A stretch of 64,000 nt of DNA. Origin: Nothophaeocryptopus gaeumannii. Lineage: Eukaryota > Ascomycota > Dothideomycetes > Mycosphaerellales > Mycosphaerellaceae. The translations under genes and the position numbers were made by a program. The stretch is from positions 1 through 64,000 of the forward strand of contig JASISA010000003.1 in the NCBI GenBank assembly GCA_031771865.1, written 5' to 3'. Shown here piece after piece: positions 10,061-19,536 of the stretch. Under the pieces are notes generated by a model. That model had not been told where the DNA came from. It was given only the letters and a program-made list of their open reading frames with translations, and did not search any database. The first letter of the stretch is position 1; every line of letters starts with the position of its first letter.

Positions 10061-11202
10061 AGACCACGAAGCCATTGTACTGTACAGGAGTAGAGTCACA
10101 GCGGGCAATCTGGGTCAGGGCGTTCATGAGCGGCGAAAGGATGTTGTCACATGTACATAGTAGTTTCTCATCTACACTTCGGTATGGTTCTTGTCGGCTG
10201 CTCGACCACCATCTGGCTCATGTTCTGAGCTCCAGTCAACTCCCTGATGGCTAATTCCAGCATAATCTAAGCTGTATGCTGCACACAGAACTGCTGTTTG
10301 ACGCCAAGTGACACCTGTCACTGGCCTTGCTGGCTCGAGGATGCCAGCAACTTCCTTTAACGAGCGTAAGACCACGGTCTCGTCGTAGTGTTCCGGCTCG
10401 CAAGATGCTACACACCGTTAGAGAGAGCAAATTGCACATGAGTATCACGCACGACATCCGATATGGTAGCTTCCTGCCCATGGTGGCCCAATCCTGGCTC
10501 TGATAATGTATGAGAAGGCGACCGAAACTCTCGAGTTCGTTGATGCTTACCCCCCTGCATCTATGGAGACCTGGCGTAGCGCTGCACCGTTCCGATGCTG
10601 TCGACGCTCGAGCAAGGCTTCGTTTGACAACCATTCAGACGGGATTGAGTGCATTGTCGGATTAAAAGAAGGCGATGGTCGCAGTTGTATCTCATTCGCA
10701 GTGCTGGTAAACACATCGTATCGGCAAGATTCGGGGCGTCGTTCAAGTTGGTGGTGAAAGAGCGTTGAAGTATACGACTTAGAAGCTGGCCCACTTGTAG
10801 ATTTGGCTCGACTGCTAATGTTAAGACCGCGTGTATCACCGCTACGGGCTTGCTCGCTGTGCATCCATGGCTTGAAGCATGTGAGCAAGCGAGGGTCGAG
10901 CGATCAATTCATGGCTTCATGTTCCGGGTGTATTGCTCCGAGATAGACAATCTGAAGACCCAACTGGAGCGACGAGAGTATTTTCTGCCAGAGCCTGAAG
11001 CGAGGTGGTCTCCTCATGCCTCGATAGCCCTGCCAGTCTTTGATCAATTGCTACGTGGAGAGCCCCTTTCTCGCTTGCGTTAAGGCGATCAACCGCTTGT
11101 AGCGAAGACGACCACGCGGTGATATGACCGTTCTTTCTCGCTGGCAGAAGGACACTTGCTCGCAGCACTTTCCAATCGATCGAACTTATCGCGACTTCTG
11201 CA
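10061..11202. other. Unresolved interval with exon-like minus-strand fragments
   Basis: No complete gene can be built. The minus strand has three exon-like pieces (about 10888-10547, 10634-10450 and 10410-10172). The last two could be joined by a short intron ending in GTGTAG, giving 'LRSLKEVAGIL' and further helical sequence. They end in different frames and show no known domain. A plus-strand frame at 10850-11083 (77 aa) is also open. A decayed gene is likely. Confidence 0.3.
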
Positions 11203-11688
11203 ATGACTTTCCTATGCTGGATTCCGACGGATTCTGATGGTGGATGCGAGGCGACATTGGATCGACCAGAAGACCTCATGCAGCATCTCCATCGTCAACA
11301 TGGGCTTCCAAAGACGACGTGGAGTCCTCAAAATCAGCTGGAAGAGCGTGATCTCGGCCAGTTCGCTGGATACATCAGCTTCAAGCCATGCCCGTCTATC
11401 AAATGCGGCGCCATATTCCCATCGCCCGAAGAACTCATTGATCACCTCGCGAAGGCACATATGCCTTATACTTGCACTACGTGCGGGACTGGATATACGG
11501 ACGAAGCTCGTGGTATCAGGCACATCCAGAGCGCCCACGGCAAATCGCAGCAAATTGCAGAAACGTTACTCTACCGCGGACCCCATAACAACGACCTCTC
11601 TCTCGTCTTCCCGCGGATAAGCCCGGTTCCATACCACTTCAAGGCAACACAACAGATCAAGGACGGCACTGGCCAAGCGCAGATCTAG
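11203..11688 (+). CDS. C2H2-type zinc-finger protein, 161 aa
   Basis: The frame starts at ATG 11203 and ends at TAG 11688 without an intron. It contains three zinc-finger-like units. The first is a degenerate C..C...HLHRQH unit. The second is 'KPCPSIKCGAIF' followed by 'HLAKAH', which is C-x4-C-x12-H-x4-H. The third, classical unit is 'YTCTTCGTGY' followed by 'HIQSAH', which is C-x2-C-x12-H-x4-H. Consecutive fingers of this kind usually bind DNA, sometimes RNA or protein. The protein is short and has no visible activation domain. Function is inferred from the fingers only. Confidence 0.7.
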   Translation: MTFLCWIPTDSDGGCEATLDRPEDLMQHLHRQHGLPKTTWSPQNQLEERDLGQFAGYISFKPCPSIKCGAIFPSPEELIDHLAKAHMPYTCTTCGTGYTDEARGIRHIQSAHGKSQQIAETLLYRGPHNNDLSLVFPRISPVPYHFKATQQIKDGTGQAQI

Positions 11689-12878
11689 ATGTTTTTGGGT
11701 GGCGCTCTTGCTGCAAGAATCAAAGTAATGCAGTGCTGGACAAGACACATCAGAACAAAGGTTGGACTTTTGAATGGGCGTGGAGTTGTCGCAAGCAGTG
11801 TATAGAACATGGACCAATCGAAGAAGGAAATTAATAGGGCATGGCTTCGCGATGGGGACCCAGCTGGTGCGAGATAGTTTTGTGGTACAAAAAGTCAAGA
11901 ACATACACAGAACGCCAATGCAATCCACACTGGAGAAGAGCGCTGCCTCTGAGGCTCTTCGAAGTTCAATTTCAGCCCGCTTCGTTCAATCAGTATTCAG
12001 TATTCAGCATTGTAATGTCGATGGATGCCTTTGGCTGCGTGTGATCCTTCGTGGTTGGAGGCTCTCGACTGCATTTCGTAGTCGTGGAATCGGTCATCGG
12101 GACATCTCCTATCAATTTTACTCCCCTGTCCGCCTTGACTCCCATACTTCAAGCCATCTGCGCTGCTTTGTTCCGTGCAGAGACCATATCATCAAACAGC
12201 TAAGGCAGAGCGGCTTTCTTCTTATCAGTCAGGAGTCTTTCATGTCAGCATCCAGCTCCCTCTGCATGCACCTCATGAGATACCACCATTTACCATCCTT
12301 CGGCTGCAAAATTTGCGTTCCAACAATTCGACGTTGCGGCCCGAAGAGAACAATACATTGTGACTTCGATCCCGTCGTTTTTCCCTTACGGGTTTGCCAT
12401 TACTATCACGGTACTGGAGGATGAACCTGATCACTTCGGGTCTTTTAAGATCAGCCAGCTTCCTCTGGGGCACGGTGACTAACGACCCCTTCGATAGTTT
12501 CCCTCGAACTTACATTCAGGGGCATACGCGGAAGATTGACGAAGTGATCATGTATACTATTTTTAGCTTACATCGTCCAGAATTCTGTCCTGGTGTAGAC
12601 AATAGAACCGGGTAGTTCTCAGTATGAACCCGGCAAAGTGGTGTCGCCGGACGATTTTTCTTGCACCTCCAACACCTGCCCTCCACCCCTGAAAGTCGCT
12701 GAAACTTTTGGTCTTCTATTTCCTTGGAATACAAGAAACCGACTCCTGCAATGAGTTATTTTGAGCAAGAACGGGTTTTTCGAGAGGTATATTACGTCAG
12801 TCCCTAGACGCGCTGGTATGAATAGACGTACTAACGACATCTATCTCTGATCCACTACACCACTAATCCTTACTCACC
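11689..12878. other. Gene-poor interval
   Basis: Frames of up to 216 codons occur (11774-12424, plus), but they are Arg/Ser-rich with no domain and overlap opposite-strand frames. I see no supported gene. The final 150 bases form the 5' flank of the secreted-protein gene at 12879. Confidence 0.4.
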
Positions 12879-13539
12879 ATGATGAGCGGCCTCGTCGTTC
12901 AGATTTTATTGCTCACAGCTTTGCCTCAACTAGTCATCGCCTGCGAGTAAGTGTCGGATGTTAGCATTTTTGTTGGTTGGTTGTATTAATAAGCCCAGCA
13001 AACACCGAGAGCCAGTACACACCACTCAGCCCGAAAGCACGGTTAACTCGATTGCTATCCGTCCGTTTTGCCAGAACCAAACATTCCCGCAGGCCTCAAT
13101 TGATATAGCCGTTGGTGGAACGATCCAATTCAGCTCACCCGACGGTCTCTGCCCGCTGCTGCTTTGGTCGGGGGAAAACCCCTGTGAGAGTCGAAACACA
13201 TCCTCACGCATGCTATCAGGCCCGGGGCAAAGCAGCTCGCGACGCTTAGATGTCAGCTGGTATAACCGCCATTTCATCTCTTTCTCGGATCTGCGACCAG
13301 GAGGAAACTGCAAAAGAAACAGTGTCCTAGTTGTAAAACCTCGTTTCTCTCTTAAGCCGGCAATGGTAGCTACGGAAGTCTCCAAGACTGCTTTGAGCGG
13401 CGGCCATTGCACCTGCACATCAACGCTTAAAAGCTCCCTGATGTCGGCCATGATCCAAAATCCAACCGTTCCGAGTGGAGCCCAGTCTTTTAGTCTCAAC
13501 GGGAGCCCGGTTACGAGCACTTCAGCACAATGGAGATAG
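12879..13539 (+). CDS. Small secreted cysteine-containing protein, 202 aa (effector-like)
   Basis: Exon 1 (12879-12946) encodes a typical signal peptide: 'MMSGLVVQILLL', then more small and hydrophobic residues ending 'VIAC'. A 52-nt intron (12947-12998, GTAAGT...CCCAG) joins it in phase to exon 2 (12999-13539), giving 609 nt in total. The mature part is hydrophilic, with about six cysteines and no recognised domain. Two are in 'HCTCT', and the others are spaced in a way that allows disulfides. Size, signal peptide, cysteines and lack of homology are the usual profile of fungal secreted effectors, but no role is shown. The opposite strand is also open (13026-13568). The signal peptide plus in-phase splice is why I prefer the plus strand. 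Confidence 0.6.
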
Positions 13540-13592
13540 CATCTGCACCCCCGACTATGGCCTCGCAACTAACCTCTGGAGCGGTCGTTCTA

Positions 13593-13946
13593 TTAGGCGG
13601 CTCGTGGTCCCAGCTCACAGTCATTAGCGCCTTGGTGATTTTTCTCAGCTGTCGATAGGCTAGTAGGTCTGACCTTGTCAACTTCGAACATGGATAGAGA
13701 TTTGTCGTCGTAGTTGTTCCGATAGTACGTAGTTTCAGACTGGTGGTTTGAGCTGTCAACCTTGACAATCAATTGAATCCTGTCATCGTGGTGGTTGCGG
13801 TAGTACGTAGCTGGCCTGATCTTGTAGCTGGGGGGGGGGACTTCCGCCAGCTTATGGGGTAGGTCGTGTCTGGCCTTTCTCACCTTCGCTTGCTTCTGCT
13901 TCAGTGCTTGCTTAGTGTTATATCCCTGCTTGTCTTGTGTCTCCAT
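13593..13946 (-). CDS. Hypothetical 117-aa protein with an internal repeat
   Basis: From ATG 13946 the frame gives a short basic protein. It has a Lys/Gln-rich helix near the N-terminus and then an imperfect repeat of about 27 residues beginning 'ATYYRNHHDD' and then 'TTYYRNNYDD'. The DNA repeat is visible around 13695-13740 and 13780-13815. It ends tail to tail with the secreted-protein gene, 53 bp away. No family is recognised. A run of nine G on the plus strand at about 13831-13839 lies inside the gene and is a likely spot for sequencing error. Confidence 0.35.
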   Translation of the reverse strand: METQDKQGYNTKQALKQKQAKVRKARHDLPHKLAEVPPPSYKIRPATYYRNHHDDRIQLIVKVDSSNHQSETTYYRNNYDDKSLSMFEVDKVRPTSLSTAEKNHQGANDCELGPRAA

Positions 13947-14103
13947 GTTGTGCGATTCTGGCGAAATGCAGGGGTGAAGCTTCTCAATGGACAGGACAGT
14001 ATTGAATGCTATTTTAAAAGATTTGAGCGCGTCTGTTAGATTCTGGCAAGTTATGAACACTCATTGGACTCGTTGGAAAGGGGCTCTGTAGAAGCAATGT
14101 TGT

Positions 14104-14872
14104 TTACAAACTCTGCAACCGGGTATCAGGATCGAGGGGAGCCTGCGTTTGATCAACCATGATCCCAAGACCAACTTGCTTCCGCTGTTGAGACAGGCGT
14201 CCTTGAAGAACCTGGATTTGACGATCTTTTGCAGCCATCATGTTCAAGTGAAATTGCTGGTTGGAGTTCGTGGTTGCTCGCTATTTGGAGCAAAACGTCA
14301 GTCAATGAAGTGGACTGCGGTAGTTTCTGCACATCATTGAAAGGTCTCACCTCGTTCATGACTTCATGCTCGAAACATTGCAGTCGTTGCAATTCGGCCG
14401 TAAGCTGGGAGATCTGGTAGAACAGGTTCACACGCTCCTGCTGGTATTGAAGCAGCTCATTGTTGCAGGTGGTCCAGGCACAAGCCCAGCTGTTGACCTC
14501 CATTTTCAATTGCGAGATCTCCTGCGCCAGGCGGTTGCGTTCGTCGCGGAGTCCGTTCTTGCTGTCCCAGTGGCTCGTGTGTAAAAGATGCACCAGGCTA
14601 TGCCGATAATCGCGTAGTACCTGCGACTCCGGACTAGTTGATGAATCTGCGTGTGATGAGGGCGACACCGCCGCGTGGTTGAGTGCTCGGCTGGGGCGGA
14701 TGGTGTGAAGATATGGATGTGCCGGCATGTCACCGGGCCCGCGGATAACGATTGGGTCACCGCCCTCAGTCTGGGCAGGGGAGGCCTGAGGCGCTTGGAC
14801 GGGGGAGCTTGAGGACGCCATGGCAGCGCAAACGTGACCGAAATTGCTTATGCTTCGCGCTTCTACGTACAT
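14104..14872 (-). CDS. Coiled-coil protein of unknown function, two exons
   Basis: Exon 1 runs from ATG 14872 (or the better-placed ATG at 14821) to 14351. A 70-nt intron (14350-14281, GTGAGA...AATAG) leads in phase 0 to exon 2 (14280-14104). Splicing replaces a Pro/Ser-rich read-through with a helical segment beginning 'MMAAKDRQIQVLQGRL', which continues the heptad pattern of exon 1 and supports the intron. From ATG 14821 the product is 215 aa: a Ser/Pro/Ala-rich N-terminus and then about 90 residues of predicted coiled coil (Leu/Glu/Gln/Arg heptads around 'EISQLKMEV' and 'QISQLTAELQRL'). No known domain. It lies in tandem with the minus-strand gene at 14962-15570. Confidence 0.6.
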
Positions 14873-14961
14873 GTGGTAATATTATTATATACAACGTTTG
14901 CGTCTGGGTAGCTTGCGCAGCAGGACTCCTGATTCCCAGCGTTCGATTTCCAAAACCCGGA

Positions 14962-15570
14962 TCACTGTTTTCCAGGAATCGAAGCGCCCATGTCACCAAA
15001 ACTTGCTGCCGCCGGAGACTTCGCCGCATGGCTGCTGCCAGTACCCACACCGGGAGGACACCTATCCTCAACCAATATTCTACCTCGCCGCTCGACATCG
15101 TCGAGCCGGCGTTTGCGGGCGAATCGAAGTTTCGCAAGACGATCGTCCAGTCGCTTCCGTTGTTCGGCCAATGGGTGAAGCGGCGGGGGTGACTTAGCCG
15201 GACCGTCCACCGTACTCGAAGCTTGACTGCCGACACTGTGAAATACAGTCAGCATCTGCGTGAGCAGTGGGCCTCCGAGTATAACGAACTGCTCGAGGTT
15301 GCGATGCTGACTATACAGTGGCGACAAAGGCGAGAGCAACTCGCCCCCTTTCCCTTCGGCTATTTCAGACATCTCCGAGGACTCCGTGTCTGCAAACAAG
15401 GCGTCTATTGCCAGGCGGATATTCTCAAGATGGAGGGATGTCTCCCTGCCGATCTCCCATGCCGAAGCATTAAGTAGGCGGAGACATCGATTCTCTCGTC
15501 GAAGCTGAATGAGCTCTGCGAGTAGCATGGTCCGATCGTGGTTGTCATTGGGCGATTGTGTGGAAGTCAT
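14962..15570 (-). CDS. Hypothetical 202-aa protein with helical N-terminus and basic C-terminus
   Basis: The frame starts at ATG 15570 ('MTSTQSPND') and runs without interruption to 14962. The N-terminal third has a leucine-rich amphipathic helix ('LLAELIQLRRENRCLRLL') that could pair as a coiled coil. The centre is acidic, and the region around residues 150-175 is strongly basic ('KRLDDRLAKLRFARKRRL'). No domain is recognised. It is divergent from the pseudokinase gene (184 bp between starts) and in tandem with the coiled-coil gene downstream, so the three may share regulation; that is inference. Confidence 0.5.
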   Translation of the reverse strand: MTSTQSPNDNHDRTMLLAELIQLRRENRCLRLLNASAWEIGRETSLHLENIRLAIDALFADTESSEMSEIAEGKGGELLSPLSPLYSQHRNLEQFVILGGPLLTQMLTVFHSVGSQASSTVDGPAKSPPPLHPLAEQRKRLDDRLAKLRFARKRRLDDVERRGRILVEDRCPPGVGTGSSHAAKSPAAASFGDMGASIPGKQ

Positions 15571-15754
15571 GGTAGTAATCTGATTTTGCGCGTGCCATGG
15601 CGGGTCATTGATGTGGCTACTTATAACAACAGGGCACAAGACATTTCGTGGAGTTCCTCTTTCCTGGATCCTGAAACCTGGCCTGCTTGAAAAATCCGGG
15701 AACCCCTTCTCCTCTTGCGCACGTTATATCCTCTGTCACATCTTCTAGGGCCAG

Positions 15755-16899
15755 ATGACACTGGCGATGGCTCCCAATTCCCAACTGGAACAAGTCTTTC
15801 ATCGACACTCCCGCCAGCAGGCACCCACTTTGCCATCCACGCCACGGTCGGACTTGCAGGCACGGGATCGACGGTTGCTTAGCATCCGCAGCAGTCCGTC
15901 TTGGACATCTGCACCGATAGAGCATCGAAGCAGTGTTGTTTCAAAACGAAGTACCAGGTCCTTCGCAACTTCGGCAAAGAGATGGATCGATTACATCCAG
16001 CTCGGAAAACTCACTCAAGGCGATGACGAGATGATCGTTTGTGTCAGCAGGGAAGACAAATCATCGCTTTACATGTTGAGAAAAGCGGAATCTGACCAAG
16101 ATCGATCACTCTGCTTCTCCCATCCAAATATACATGCGCCTCGGTTCGAAACATTCAAGGACGAGTGCCGCCATCTTGGTTACGACTACATGAGGTATAC
16201 TTTGGAAGAGTTGCTGCACGTTCACATTCAGATGGAAGAGGTCCACATTGATCTTATAGCGAGCTCCGTAAGCTACCTATCTGTGTCTTGGGAATTGCAC
16301 TAATGTTCTGGCAGGTATTCGAAGCCGTGAAGTATTTGAACGGCCAAGGCTTTGGACATGGACGACTCAGCTCAAAATCTGTGCGAGTATGCGGGCGTAC
16401 TGGTCGAGTAATGCTAAGTACGAGGAGATTCCCCATCGTGTGCAAAATACATTATAACTTTCCTGCAGGTGAATGTGATCGGGGTGACAGCATAGGAGAT
16501 TCGGGTCAAGCCGAGATGGCTGCGAGGGATCTTGAGGACCTCGGGCTACTCTTATTGAGATGTATGGAACTGCCCTCACGTCGAAAGCAGCAGACAGTGG
16601 GTGATGTGCGCGAACAACGTGCTCAGAACAAAGTCTTCGGACTATCCGAGTCGGGGCGGTGGAGCGGATCGAAGACCCTGATGGATTTTGCGGATGATTT
16701 GCTTTGCAGCCGCCGACAGCCCAGTCTCCAATTTGAAAAGCCAGTAAGTGTGGGTACTAGGCTGCCGCACCGCCGCTAACTTTTGCTCACTAAGCACGAA
16801 TATATGCGTAAAGCGGCGCCTTCATCTCAAGTGCTACTGGCATTCACAGAGCTCGTAACGATGGAATGCTTTACGGTATGGGAGGCAGCTACAGGTTAG
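15755..16899 (+). CDS. Protein-kinase-like protein lacking catalytic residues (pseudokinase), 331 aa, four exons
   Basis: The model is 15755-16267, 16315-16417, 16469-16743 and 16795-16899 (996 nt). Introns of 47, 51 and 51 nt have GTAAGC, GTACGA and GTAAGT donors, and every junction is in phase. The N-terminal 75 residues are disordered and Arg/Ser-rich. Kinase-like features follow: a lobe around 'VCVSREDKSSLYMLRK', then 'FEAVKYLNGQGFGHGRLS', which fits helix E and the catalytic loop. There the usual HRD-x-K-x2-N is replaced by HGRLSSKS, so the catalytic Asp is missing. No DFG is visible. 'ARDLEDLGLLLLRCMEL' matches helix F, and the tail is helical. Such degenerate kinases are common in Pezizomycotina and probably scaffold. 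Exon 2 to 3 reads through in frame if the intron is retained. Confidence 0.65.
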
Positions 16900-17130
16900 C
16901 ATCCAAATGCGAGAATCACCTATAGTCTCAGCTATCCATGCTCCACTACCGTCATCGTTGGGAGTCGTGATTCGCACCCCTGTCTTCGGCTCGATAACAA
17001 GGACTGTGCCCCTTCGCTACGATGTTCACAGTTCCTGGAATCAGGAACTTATTGGTCGCGGAATGAATAAAGCCAACCCATGTCCCGCCCGCCCCCATGT
17101 CCAAGCTTCTTTCTTCTGCACCCCCGCATC

Positions 17131-18097
17131 ATGAACGCTGACGGCATGACCATGGACGCCGCCTCTCGCAGCCCTTTGACCCCGTTTTCAAATCTGAATC
17201 TGCCGCACTCGGAGCAGGATCCTTTCCAGTCATCGTCGTCCACCGGAGATGCGAGCTTCACACCGTTCGACGACGGCTTCGGGATGCCCACAGTGCACGG
17301 GCTGGGCCTTCAGTTCCCGCTGAACGGATTTGACGAAAGCCAGAAGCTGGACAGCGTTGATAATCCATCACACCATCGGGATATCTCTGGCAGCTTTCCC
17401 AGTGTCACTCAGCAGCGTCATGGAACGAAGGTCTACTCAAAGTGGATAAACAGGTTCGTCAGCCGCTCGCGGGGCCCTCCAGGCACCGACTGATCTGTGA
17501 GTAGCATCGAAATGCAGATGAAAGATTTGAGGAGTGAGCTTCGTATGCTATCGACAAAAGTCCAAAATCAACAACATCCCCTTCGCGCAGAGCTTGGCTA
17601 TGTCAAGAGTCAACTCAGCACGCTGCAGAGCCAACACAACAGTCTTAATGCACGATATTCCGAGCTGCAACGACACAGTGAAGGTTTGCAGCGAGGATGC
17701 GCTGTACTACAAGAGAACTACAACGAGCTCCATCGCCGGTCTTCGGTTCTCGTCCAAATCCAAGAAAGATTCTCTTTCACTCCAGAGAAAGTCAAAACAC
17801 TGCTTGAGCAACAAGCCGAGAACCAGGGAAGACATCAACACTTGCTCGCTTGTTGGTCAGATCTCCAAAGTCGACACAATGAGATCGCTATCAAGGTCGA
17901 CAACCACGAGGTTGAAAATGTTGTTTCGTTGCCCATGCGGGCTGCAAGATCAGGCGAGCGTGTCTCCATCATTTTCGGCAAGCAGGTGAGGTTCAGATTT
18001 GACCCTGCATTCACCCTGCATGACTCGTGCATAGGACGACACTGACTCGCAGATCCCCTGCAAGCGCGATCTGGAATTGAACACCTCTTCAATATAG
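17131..18097 (+). CDS. Coiled-coil protein of unknown function, 282 aa, three exons
   Basis: The model is 17131-17453, 17505-17985 and 18053-18097 (849 nt). An in-frame ATG at 17080 is an alternative start. The first intron (51 nt, GTTCGT...GTAG) removes a TGA at 17491-17493 that would otherwise split the gene. The second (67 nt, GTGAGG...CGCAG) gives a short last exon. The N-terminal 105 residues are polar and Ser/Pro-rich. From about residue 110 onward there is a long coiled coil with regular Leu/Gln heptads, such as 'LRSELRMLSTKVQNQ' and 'GYVKSQLSTLQSQHN'. No domain is recognised. It resembles in style, not obviously in sequence, the two minus-strand genes at 14.1-15.6 kb. Confidence 0.6.
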
Positions 18098-18260
18098 CCA
18101 CCTTCTCACTCTTGATCACTTTGAACAACAGACGAGCTGACGATATCGCGCGGAATGAAGCTTACAAGAATGACGTACAACTAATGGATCTACAGGTGCC
18201 AGCGCCGTAAATGAATCCCCGTTTTCCCAAGAGATCACTTCCCATCGCGCCCTTACACGC

Positions 18261-19264
18261 TCAGGCCAGAGGACTGGGCATCTGCATCCAGCTCTGGCCG
18301 TATCGAGCAACGTGAGTCGCTCTCACCTGCTCGATGTTTGGCAGCCGCGACTCGTGCACCCATGAATCCCGCCAAACGACCTTATAGAGCTTGCCCTCAG
18401 CAGATGGCCGCTCCGCTACGACCTGCACGAAATGCCGATTTGGTGACACTGGGCTGGGTATGTATTGATGGCACTCGTTCTGGTGACTAGCAGGCTGCAA
18501 GGGAGCCAGTTCGCTGAGCCGCGCCCGTTTAGGCGGAGTGGCTTGGAGAAAAATCAGCATCGTCCTTCAAAACACGAGGACTCGCCTACCGAATCCCTGC
18601 TCTAACTGAGGTCGCTTTCCCCCAAGCACTGGATTTATGGTAGCAGTCTGTGGTTGATCAGATTGGGACAAGCTCATAAGAATCCTCGCCGGATCGATGA
18701 CCCCAAGTTGCTGCGTCGCATTCTCCCGAGAGGCCCATTCTTGCGTGGAGTCGTCTTCGCCGTCGGAAAGATCCGAGTCGAAAGGTTCATAATTTCTGTC
18801 TGAACTGCCTGAGTTTGCGGTTGTCAATTCCTCCGACGTAGCTATGGATTCTGGACCAGCACAAATTGGCTATCATTACCTTCGGCAAACACCCGCACCA
18901 GCCACCATTTGTCGTTTGGATCCAGGAACTCCTCTGCGGCACGCACTCGATGTAATCCATTCAGGCATCTCACGGTAATGCCTAGTCGCGGGATGAGGTC
19001 GACAGATGAAGGTAGTAACTTTGGCAGACTACCGAGCCTTTCCAAAGACTCTGAATTAGCCAAGCCTTTAATACAATGTGCTTCGTCGAGGCGGTGACAG
19101 CCTTCGATCTTGAAAATGCTGAGGAGTCTGGCCACGTTGGCGTTAGACGTTGGGCGGTGGGGAGCCGCAGCAACGTGATCAAATCTTATCTGATCCAGGT
19201 CAATGCGCGCAAATCCTCGGAATTCATGCTGACACGTTGCTCCATCGAGCTCGCAATGCTCCAT
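18261..19264 (-). CDS. DUF3723-family protein with a chromo-like C-terminal segment, 305 aa
   Basis: Exon 1 (19264-18880) matches the start of the fungal DUF3723 domain: 'IRFDHVAAAPHRP', 'NVARLLSIFKIEGCHRLD', 'VRCLNGLHRVRAAEEFL' and 'WWLVRVFAE'. A 38-nt intron (18879-18842, GTAATG...CATAG) and a 48-nt intron (18589-18542, GTAGGC...CCAAG) join the three exons in phase, giving 918 nt. The first intron is unusually short, so a one-base frameshift is the alternative. The last exon contains 'LYKVVWRDSWVHESRLPNI', which resembles a chromodomain core. DUF3723 proteins are often 600-1000 aa, so this copy is short or decayed. The molecular function is unknown. The family is a known recurrent passenger of Starship transposons. 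Confidence 0.65.
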
Positions 19265-19536
19265 GCTGCGACAACTTCTTCTCTCAACCAACACCACCGA
19301 TATGCCTCCTCACGGCTGCGCGTAGCTCTCAATGCATATCTGCGGGCTCTGTCTTTGTGGATGCAAGGCTCTGACCGGGATACGGGATTGTCGCTTCCCA
19401 ACTCTTGATTCTGGGAATCCGATTGCGAAGGCGTTGAACCGCAGCCTTGACCTCAGTCCATACAAAATTGTCTGGCAGTCCAGGAGCACATAAGACAGTA
19501 GGTAGCATACGACAGTGTTTTCACTCGAAGGCAGTC

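Noticed and set aside
11774..12424. Plus-strand ORF of 216 codons
   Set aside because: Arg/Ser-rich with scattered Cys and His but no motif, and opposite-strand frames are equally open.
13026..13568. Minus-strand ORF of 180 codons opposite the secreted protein
   Set aside because: It has no domain and a weak start. The plus strand offers a signal-peptide exon and an in-phase splice.
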